From assembly GCA_005791325.1 (NCBI GenBank), contig SXXA01000102.1, forward strand, positions 1 to 7,766: DNA of 7,766 bases, read 5' to 3'. The DNA is from Actinomycetota bacterium (GTDB lineage: Bacteria > Margulisbacteria > Marinamargulisbacteria > SXXA01). The notes beneath the pieces are model-generated. The model did no database searches. It was not told the DNA's origin and saw only the letters and a program-made list of their open reading frames with translations. How positions within the stretch are numbered: position 1 is the stretch's first letter; the number at the start of each line of letters is the position of its first letter. The position numbers were made by a program, and so were the translations under genes. This document shows positions 1-6,400 of the stretch, piece by piece.

Positions 1-66
1 CTATGTATCATAATTACAATGTATCATGGGGGGTGCTGGCCGTCAACAAAATGAGACTATGTATCA
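1..66 (+). repeat. Three direct copies of ATGTATCA at the left edge of the origin region
   Basis: ATGTATCA occurs at 3-10, 19-26 and 59-66. The first and third copies extend to the 10-mer CTATGTATCA (1-10 and 57-66). On the minus strand the unit reads TGATACAT. The copies are in an AT-rich setting interrupted by a G6 run. They could be binding sites for an origin regulator or part of the unwinding region, or a promoter area for a gene left of the window. The function is unknown, and the array may continue past the left edge. Confidence 0.5.
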
Positions 67-128
67 ATTAATAGAATCATGGCGACTTGTTTGGGGGGAA
101 ACAACCATAGGGGGGGTAGCGCAGCAAC

Positions 129-170
129 CGTGGGTAAACTGTGGATAACCTGGGGATAATCTGGGGATTT
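129..170 (-). promoter_or_regulatory. DnaA-box array 1, four positions with an 11-bp step
   Basis: Written on the plus strand against TGTGGATAA (TTATCCACA on the minus strand), the boxes are: 129-137 CGTGGGTAA (two mismatches), 140-148 TGTGGATAA (perfect), 151-159 TGGGGATAA (one mismatch) and 162-170 TGGGGATTT (three mismatches, weak). The starts are exactly 11 bp apart, so all sites lie on the same face of the helix. Such spacing suits a growing DnaA-ATP filament nucleated on the strong box at 140. Confidence 0.8.
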
Positions 171-206
171 CATGCAAATCCTTTGTAAAATAGCCTCGAA
201 TAGGCC

Positions 207-237
207 AGTGGATAAGCTGTGGATAACTTGGGGGTAA
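207..237 (-). promoter_or_regulatory. DnaA-box array 2, three positions with an 11-bp step
   Basis: The boxes are 207-215 AGTGGATAA (one mismatch), 218-226 TGTGGATAA (perfect) and 229-237 TGGGGGTAA (two mismatches). The 11-bp step and orientation match array 1, and the two perfect boxes are 78 bp apart. Two in-phase arrays with a strong central site and weaker flanks look like a designed cooperative arrangement and not scattered chance matches. Confidence 0.78.
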
Positions 238-270
238 TTGCAGGAATGGGGTTTCTCGTGTACCCTTGCT

Positions 271-300
271 TTAGCCTCATTTTAGCTGGGCTCTTAGCTA
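271..300. repeat. Three TTAGC units with 11-12 bp spacing, including a small inverted repeat
   Basis: TTAGCC at 271-276, TTAGCT at 282-287 and TTAGCT at 294-299 start 11 and 12 bp apart. The last two also form a short inverted repeat, TAGCT (283-287) and AGCTA (296-300), with an 8-base loop. The segment lies between DnaA array 2 and the dnaA-proximal box. It could be a protein-binding array in helical phase or part of the dnaA leader; the units are short and chance is possible. Confidence 0.3.
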
Positions 301-320
301 CAGCATAGACGGCTTTTTAT

Positions 321-329
321 TGTGGATAA
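321..329 (-). promoter_or_regulatory. Perfect DnaA box in the dnaA leader, probable autoregulatory site
   Basis: TGTGGATAA is a perfect DnaA box ending 30 bases before the dnaA ATG, in the same orientation as the origin arrays. It overlaps GATAAT (325-330), which resembles a -10 element, although I see no convincing -35 at the right distance. DnaA binding here would be expected to block dnaA transcription, the common autorepression scheme. It may also be the origin box nearest the AT-rich stretch at 331-355. Confidence 0.7.
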
Positions 330-359
330 TATCGAAAAAAAGGAATTTTTTAATACCCC

Positions 360-1751
360 ATGTCCCAGTCAATCCCTCTTTCCTTTCATCAATTAAATAA
401 TGAACCTGATTCCCTTCAACAATTTTGGGATGCTGTTTTGGCAACTCTTAAAACCTCATTATCCAATCCAGGGTTTCATACCTTTTTTAGTGGGGCGTTT
501 CCAGATTCAATTATTGAGAATATATTCACCATTTGTGTACCCAATCAGTTTGCCAAGGAGTGGATTCACGATCATTGTGAGCCACTTATTCTGCAAGAAT
601 TGGTATTGGTTGGCATTTCCCAGCCGATGATTGAGTATAAAATTCACTTGCCGTCAGCCAAGGCCAGTGATGAACAACTGAGCATTTTTTCGGCCATGCC
701 ATCGTCTGATGTATCGGAACCGGCCCCTGACGTTAGTCGAAAGTTTTCTTTTGATGATTTTATTGTGGGGCATAACAATCGATTTGCATATGCGGCATCG
801 GAAGCGGTATCAAAAGCCCCATCCAAAGCGTATAACCCACTATTTATTTATGGATCCGTTGGATTGGGTAAAACCCATTTGCTTCATGCCATTGCTCATG
901 ACGTCAAAAAACGGTACCCATCTTTAAAAGTAGAATTGTTGTCGTCTGAGAAATTTACCAATGAATTAATTAACTCGATTCGGGATAAAAAAATTGATGC
1001 TTTTCGCTTAAAATACCGTAGTGTGGATGTATTGTTGGTCGATGATATTCAATTTTTATCTGGCAAAACCCAAACCCAAGAAGAGTTTTTTCACACATTT
1101 AATGATTTGCATAGTAACTCCAAACAAATTGTGATGACGTGTGATCGTCCCCCCAAGGAAATTCCGACTTTAGAAGTGCGTCTTCGCACCCGATTTGAGT
1201 GGGGTCTCATTGCGGATATACAACCCCCTGAGTTTGAGACTCGGATTGCAATTTTAAGAAAAAAGACAGAGTTGTTTAATCTCACCATTTCAGATGAGAT
1301 ATTGCATTATATTGCCACCCAAATTCCAACCAATATTCGTGAAATGGAGGGGTGCTTAACCCGTATTTCAGCCTATGCATCCCTCATTAATACCGATATT
1401 ACCTTGGCCATGGCATCCAATGTCATTCGGGATATGATTGGGGTTAAAAATGAAAAGCCCCTAACCATTCATTACATTCAGCGAAAAATTTGTGATTATT
1501 TTAATATTTCAACCGTTGATTTGGTTTCCAAGTCGCGCACCCGGGATTTGGCCTACCCTCGTCAAATCGCGATGTACCTGGCACGCGAGTTAACCAATGC
1601 ATCATTGCCCAAAATTGGGGAGCATTTTGGTAATCGGGACCATTCAACCGTGATGCATGCTTGTGACAAGGTCAAAACCATGATGGAATCTGATCCTGAA
1701 ACCAGAAGTATTGTTACCGTATTAATTTCCAATATTAAAAACGATCAATAA
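360..1751 (+). CDS. dnaA: Chromosomal replication initiator protein DnaA
   Basis: This is the cytoplasmic AAA+ ATPase that binds DnaA boxes at oriC, melts the origin and helps load the replicative helicase. The 463 residues are a normal length. Domain I is about 18-97, with a short linker (domain II) about 98-128. The AAA+ domain III carries Walker A GSVGLGKT (165-172), Walker B LLVDDIQF (225-232), sensor I around TCDRPP (260-265), the arginine-finger segment RTRFEWG (Arg278 by alignment) and sensor II NIREMEG (Arg327). Domain IV has the helix-turn-helix signature GNRDHSTVMHACDKV (424-438) that reads the DnaA box. An in-frame TAA at 351-353 and no other nearby in-frame ATG fix the start at 360. 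The Shine-Dalgarno match is weak: AGGA at 341-344 is 15 bases from the ATG. A perfect DnaA box upstream suggests autoregulation. No dnaN follows. Confidence 0.99.
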   Translation: MSQSIPLSFHQLNNEPDSLQQFWDAVLATLKTSLSNPGFHTFFSGAFPDSIIENIFTICVPNQFAKEWIHDHCEPLILQELVLVGISQPMIEYKIHLPSAKASDEQLSIFSAMPSSDVSEPAPDVSRKFSFDDFIVGHNNRFAYAASEAVSKAPSKAYNPLFIYGSVGLGKTHLLHAIAHDVKKRYPSLKVELLSSEKFTNELINSIRDKKIDAFRLKYRSVDVLLVDDIQFLSGKTQTQEEFFHTFNDLHSNSKQIVMTCDRPPKEIPTLEVRLRTRFEWGLIADIQPPEFETRIAILRKKTELFNLTISDEILHYIATQIPTNIREMEGCLTRISAYASLINTDITLAMASNVIRDMIGVKNEKPLTIHYIQRKICDYFNISTVDLVSKSRTRDLAYPRQIAMYLARELTNASLPKIGEHFGNRDHSTVMHACDKVKTMMESDPETRSIVTVLISNIKNDQ

Positions 1752-1831
1752 ATGCTTCGCTTAGATTGATACCATCGCACAAACAAAAGCCTGAATCTAT
1801 CGGTTAAATTCGATATATGCAAGTTTGCTTA

Positions 1832-1860
1832 TTACTTAGCCGATTCTTAATTCATATGAT
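1832..1860 (+). promoter_or_regulatory. Possible weak promoter for the surface-protein operon
   Basis: TATGAT at 1855-1860 matches a -10 element at five of six bases. The best-spaced -35 candidate is TTACTT (1832-1837), 17 bases upstream, which is a poor match. Initiation near 1867 would give a short leader to the ATG at 1901 and would exclude the ATG at 1817. I see no strong terminator between dnaA and this point, so readthrough from dnaA is an alternative. Confidence 0.22.
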
Positions 1861-1887
1861 AACGCTCCAGCATATCGATGATGTGCC

Positions 1888-1893
1888 AAGGGG
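1888..1893 (+). promoter_or_regulatory. Ribosome-binding site that decides the start at 1901
   Basis: AAGGGG lies 7 bases before the ATG at 1901. The other in-frame ATGs are less suitable: 1817 has no purine-rich site upstream, 1895 is only one base from this motif, and 1919 has only a short AGG (1908-1910). Confidence 0.55.
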
Positions 1894-1900
1894 CATGGTA

Positions 1901-2533
1901 ATGAGACAGGATTTTGCTATGTGGCGACTAGGTTTTAATACAGTCAAAATAAGGGAATTATTCATCGGGGTACTCCTGATGGGGGGCTGCCTAGTAGCGT
2001 TTGACGCTCCGTACCTTGCATCTACAATTAGTATTAATCGCGTTGACTATGGCGTTGGGGTCAATGCTGTTCAGCAATCGACCCCACTGTCAGATATTAA
2101 CGGTACCCTTAATCAAGATTCACTTCGTATTATGAGTGTGTCCTTCACCAACTCATCGGCATTGCGAAGCGGTGAAACGGCGATTGAACTATTAGAAGAA
2201 AATAAAAAACAGGTTGAGTCTGCGATTGAGGCCAAGGTCATTGGCAAAGCACTGATGGTTCCCAATCCAGCTAGACAAATAGATGAGCCTCGACTGTATT
2301 ATGTGTTGTCAAAAAATATGAACATTGAGTTTAGATTGTATGATATGATGGCACGGCTTCTATTTTCAACAACATTTGCATCGGGTTCTGATGGTGGAAG
2401 AGAAGGGGTCAATTGGCTAAAAATAGGACCCAATTCTTTTGAGGGATTTGCTATGCCAGCGGGGGTTTATTTCTTTTTATTAATGCACGAAGGGAAGGTG
2501 TTAGCTAAGGGGAAGGTGGCGATGATACCATGA
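1901..2533 (+). CDS. Small exported protein with FlgD-Ig/type IX-like C-terminal domain
   Basis: This is an unnamed protein of 210 residues from ATG 1901, chosen for its AAGGGG site. The frame is open to ATG 1817, which would give 238 residues but place about 28 extra residues before the export signal. A basic N-terminus with Arg/Lys is followed by a hydrophobic core about 20-34 (LFIGVLLMGGCLVAF), which reads as a signal peptide. LMGGC is a poor lipobox, so a lipoprotein is possible but less likely. The region about 40-110 is unrecognised. The last hundred residues have the layout of FlgD-Ig/type IX sorting domains: VPNPAR (120-125), a strand with LYDMMARLL (146-154), PAGVYFFLL (186-194) and a terminal KGKVAMIP. 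In type IX systems such a domain targets cargo across the outer membrane. Here the domain makes up nearly half the protein, so it may be an accessory or structural component and not a cargo enzyme. The mature part has no cysteine. It overlaps the next gene by 4 bases. Confidence 0.8.
   Translation: MRQDFAMWRLGFNTVKIRELFIGVLLMGGCLVAFDAPYLASTISINRVDYGVGVNAVQQSTPLSDINGTLNQDSLRIMSVSFTNSSALRSGETAIELLEENKKQVESAIEAKVIGKALMVPNPARQIDEPRLYYVLSKNMNIEFRLYDMMARLLFSTTFASGSDGGREGVNWLKIGPNSFEGFAMPAGVYFFLLMHEGKVLAKGKVAMIP
2514..2519 (+). promoter_or_regulatory. Ribosome-binding site for the PorV-like gene, inside the upstream gene
   Basis: AGGTGG lies 10 bases before the ATG at 2530, within the final codons of the upstream gene. 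With the ATGA stop/start overlap at 2530-2533 this suggests coupled translation. Confidence 0.5.
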
Positions 2534-3453
2534 ACAATTTGAAGCGATGGATTGTATGGATGATATGGGGAATGGCGATGCACGACCCGTTTGCGATGCC
2601 GGAGTATTTATCCGGTGGGGAAGTCGGTTCATCCGCCCGTATGATTCGATTGGGTGGCATTGAAGGGTTTAGTTTGTCTTCAGAGGCGATATTCCAAAAT
2701 CCCACTCGATTGAGTTTGGTGCAAAATTTTGGGGTGTCTTTTTTTTCGACAACATTAATGGGGGAGGTGTCATATTTAAATGCATCAGCAGCCCTTAATA
2801 CAGGGTTTGGGGCTTTTGGTGTTGGCTTTAATACCGCCAGTGTGGCGGGGATTCCTAAAACGGAGTTAAAGACAGAAAATGGGGTGTCCTTTCCAGTTGA
2901 GGTTGGAACATTTAGCTACAATAAGTCCATTATGAAAGTGGGCTACTCCATGATGTTGTCTCAAGAGTTTTTGCTGGGAACGGCTATTTCAATGTATAGT
3001 AGTGCAGTGGATACCATAACGTCATCTGCGATGGATTTTGATGTTGGGCTTAGTTATGAAGGGGATGCCGTTGCGGTGTCGGCTTTGTTGCGCAACATTA
3101 CCTCGTCTAAGGTAAACTACACCAGTGGTGGAGTCGAACAGCTGCCCATGGAAACGGTGTTGGGTGGCGCTTGGTTTGGGGATGAGTTTTGGTTGCTGGG
3201 GCAAATGAAAATGAGCGGGAGTAATTCAACTATGGTGAAAAGTGCGGCTCTGAATTACAATCCAATGATTTTTTCGATGGCCCATATTTCGGTAGGGTAT
3301 CGCGAGGTAGCAATTGGTAAACAAACTCAAACTAGAACAGCCGTTGGTGTGGGTATGGATTTAGGAAAATTTAGTGCGGATTATGCTTATGAAACCAGCG
3401 ACTTTCCCGAGTATCCTGGACACCATTATTTTTCGGTGTCGGCGGCCTTATAA
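2530..3453 (+). CDS. PorV/PorQ-family-like outer-membrane beta-barrel protein
   Basis: The 307 residues begin with a signal-like segment (MNNLKRW, then a hydrophobic stretch with Trp and Met to about residue 17). The family-style N-terminal block follows at 33-62: GSSARMIRLGG, then SSEAIFQNPTRLS, comparable to the 'GARAMGMGGA...NPAGLA' pattern of PorV/PorQ (UPF0164) proteins. GAFGVGFNTASVAGIPKTE (94-112) also fits. The remainder alternates polar and hydrophobic residues as in a transmembrane barrel. It ends in RTAVGVGMDLGKFSADYAYE (269-288) and HYFSVSAAL, a typical closing strand pair. PorV is the type IX outer-membrane partner that receives CTD-bearing cargo, while other family members have no assigned role. 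The CTD protein just upstream makes a PorV-like role attractive, but this is inference. No cysteine is present. The start overlaps the upstream stop (ATGA). Confidence 0.8.
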   Translation: MNNLKRWIVWMIWGMAMHDPFAMPEYLSGGEVGSSARMIRLGGIEGFSLSSEAIFQNPTRLSLVQNFGVSFFSTTLMGEVSYLNASAALNTGFGAFGVGFNTASVAGIPKTELKTENGVSFPVEVGTFSYNKSIMKVGYSMMLSQEFLLGTAISMYSSAVDTITSSAMDFDVGLSYEGDAVAVSALLRNITSSKVNYTSGGVEQLPMETVLGGAWFGDEFWLLGQMKMSGSNSTMVKSAALNYNPMIFSMAHISVGYREVAIGKQTQTRTAVGVGMDLGKFSADYAYETSDFPEYPGHHYFSVSAAL

Positions 3454-3461
3454 AGCGTGTT

Positions 3462-6400
3462 ATGATGACATCAGCCATATCACAGATGAAAAAGTGGGCC
3501 GCATTCGTGGTGTGGTTGATGATGATTGGTTTAATGGGTGCCAGTGAGTACCCACCTGTTAGGTTTTCGGGGGTTCTAATTAACAGTGTCCAACGCCCAC
3601 CTGTTTTGCTAACGGGTGAATTTAATACAGTTGTAGATTTTAGTACATTGGGGGCCAATGATGTCCCCTCCAAAAAATGGGGATTTCAGAAATCCGTTGT
3701 TTTTAAAAATGGTGCGTTTGAGCTTATATTGCCTTCTATCGATTCGATTGAGATCACACCAGAGTCACCTGGGTCTGTATTGCCAGCTGATGGCTATCAG
3801 TTTAATTATGATAATGATGGGGTTTTGAATACACCATCATTATATATTTTAGCCGGTGGCGCGAGTGAAATATTTAAATTGCGATCCTATCCATATAGTG
3901 TTCGCTCCCAATTGACAGATTTGGCGTATTCAATTGGGGTTCATGCAATTGATTTTTCAGCCGGTGGATTATCATCGGTAACCGTATCGAATACCCTACG
4001 CTTAAATATTGCCAATGTGCTCATTAATTCAAAAAATGTCCAGATTGGTAGTTTTATTGTGAATCCCTCACATCGACTGGATGTGGCGGGCTACATGAAC
4101 GCGTCGGGCTATTTGCTCAACGGGGTTAGCTTAAATGAAACATTGCCATGGCAATCCAGTTTGCCCACGATTAGGACATCCAAAAAAATTGGGATTGGCT
4201 TGGTTTATCCGCAAAGTGAGTTGGATGTTGGCGGAACGATTAATGCCAATCAACTCTATTTGAATGGGAACCAATTGGAATTTGAAAATAATTGGATCAA
4301 TCCGATTGAAAATGCCGTCGTGGATACCTCTAGTCCAATCGGTCTTTCAGATTCATATCATGTGGGGGTGGGGATATTTCGGCCATCAGAGCGCTTGGAA
4401 TTAGATGGGGCCATACGTGTATCAGCCGATTTAATCCGAGATCACCCGACTGGAAGTATTCAATTTGGCTTGCTGAGAAACCCTGTGCTGTCGACGCAAT
4501 TTAATCAGGATTTTCAAGGATTGGTTGCCAGTGGTAATACCAAAGAGTGGCGGTCATTATTGGGCTATTCTCGAGATGTCCGTATTCAACGGGTTGCTTT
4601 TTTTATGTCCCAAGCGGCTTTGGGGGCCTCACATTTCCCACGTCCCAAAGTGGGATCCACTGGCTTGGACTTTACAGCGAACGCGGGACAGGTTGGAATT
4701 GGATTGCTTTCCAATGCGATTTTTTCGCTTAAGCCACTCAGTAGTCAGCTGGACATTCCCGTGATGAGTATTAAACATAACAGTGGGGATGCTGTGTATC
4801 CGGTTTTAACCATTACTGGAACAGGGAATATTGGAATCGGAACCAGCCAGCCGGAATATGTCCTTGATATACAAGGCGTTATTAATATGCAAGATTTATA
4901 TAAGGAGGGGGTGCCGTATCGCTTGGGGTTATCTCGGGGAACCTACTTTCAGTTAAATGCCAATAACGATATTTTTTATATGTATGGGAATGTTGGGATT
5001 GGTCGGCCCGATCCTCGATCACGATTGGAAATTTCAGCTCCCAATGTCGAAAAAGGGGATATTCTGCCCAATCCAGCGATTACCATCAGTCGCAAGTCCG
5101 GTTCAGAATTGGTGAGTTATACCTTGGGTGTTGATCGAATGAGTCAAGATGTGTTTAGGGTCGAATATGGGCGATCGATTGGTAGTTCATCACCATTGTT
5201 TGTGGCTCAAAAAGATCGATTTGGTGTGGGGACCGATGTCCCTTATGCCAATTTAACCGTGGTGGGGACGGGGGGGCTCTTAATAACGGGTGGATTTCCG
5301 AATGGGGCTGTGTTAGAACCCATTGAAGAAAATGCCGTTTTTCTCTGGTATCCCAGAAAAAATGTATGGCGTATGGGCGGAGGGGCTATCCCCATGGTGG
5401 ATGCAGATATGGGGTTATTCTCCACCGCAATTGGGCAAGATAACATCGCTAAGGGGAATTATAGTATGATTTTGGGGGGCAAATTGAATCGGGTGGAAGG
5501 GGCTTATAGTACAACCATGGGGGGTACTAACTTATCCATACTAGATACATCGGATTTCTCATTGGGGATGGGGATGGGTCTTTCCATCCAGCATCATGGT
5601 GTATTGGGTTGGGGCGATCGGTCAATCGGGGCGATGACAAGATCGCAACAAGAAAATCAACTATTGATTAGGGCTTCTGGAGGAGTGGGAATTGGTACCA
5701 ATCAAACCAGTGTCGCTGCATCGGATTATGATCCATCGTTGAAAATGGTATCGTTGGCGATTAGTGGTATGACGGTGACGCCGTACATGTTTCTAGATCG
5801 GCAAGTCCCTATATTTTTAGTGGATCCTACCCAAAATGCCGTGACATTGTTTCAAACCCTAATCGCAGATGGGTATTTAAATAGTAGAGGTCAATTAGAG
5901 ATATTTAATCGGGCCGATGCCACGTTGACTAGTGGGTTGTATTCATCGTATCCGGCGATCAAAACGGTGTTAAATGAATTGTATGATCGACCGATTGTTA
6001 CCTTATCAAATTCTCGTGAATCGCTTTTAACCATACTGAATTCGGAATCGGTTTTAGTGGGGTATCCCTCCGGGGATGTTAAGGGCCTCATGATGCGAGG
6101 CCCAATGGTAGCAGGTGTCACCGATTCCGGAGGGATTCCAACGGCCAGTATTCACATGATTTTGTCGTCATCTACTAATGCATTGCCATTATCCAACTTT
6201 GCAATGGCTATGATGACCCAAAAATCAGATGGGGTTAGTTATAATTTGGTTTTGGATGAACGAGGTAATCTGGGCATCCATCGTATCCCTACCTTCAAAC
6301 CGTTTAATGCCCCAGATACTAACCCCAGAAACCCAGAAAATCGCGCCTATTATTTAGATGTTGCTGGAAGTTTAGCGGTTTCCGGAAACATGTCATGGTG

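Larger units (their letters stand above)
1..359. other. oriC: Putative chromosomal replication origin (oriC), non-coding
   Basis: No convincing gene lies in this stretch, which ends at the dnaA start codon. It contains three perfect TGTGGATAA DnaA boxes (140-148, 218-226, 321-329) and two one-mismatch boxes (151-159 and 207-215), all in the same orientation, plus weaker matches in phase with them. AT-rich candidates for the unwinding element are 57-80 on the left and about 313-355 next to dnaA; I cannot decide between them. G runs occur at 28-33, 93-98 and 110-116. Clustered DnaA boxes directly upstream of dnaA are the classic bacterial origin arrangement, so the call is strong. The left boundary is unknown because the window starts here, and part of the origin could lie further left or beyond dnaA. 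Confidence 0.85.

Noticed and set aside
93..160. Intramolecular G-quadruplex in the origin
   Set aside because: There are G tracts, but the loops are 11-15 bases and the later tracts belong to DnaA boxes, so the evidence is too weak for a feature.
1752..1816. Terminator hairpin after dnaA (TAGATT pairing with AATCTA)
   Set aside because: Only six base pairs, a loop of roughly 25 bases and no following T run, so I do not call a terminator.
1817..1900. N-terminal extension of the CTD protein from ATG 1817
   Set aside because: No ribosome-binding site precedes 1817, the candidate -10 lies downstream of it, and it would put about 28 extra residues before the signal peptide. It remains possible.
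3371..3673. Minus-strand open frame of 100 codons spanning the PorV-like/giant gene junction
   Set aside because: It lies opposite two well-supported genes, has no recognisable protein features, and is an antisense shadow of their codon pattern.
4525..4764. Plus-strand open frame of 79 codons in another frame within the giant gene
   Set aside because: It is contained in the giant gene, whose reading frame is intact with GIGT motifs on both sides, so there is no sign of a frameshift.
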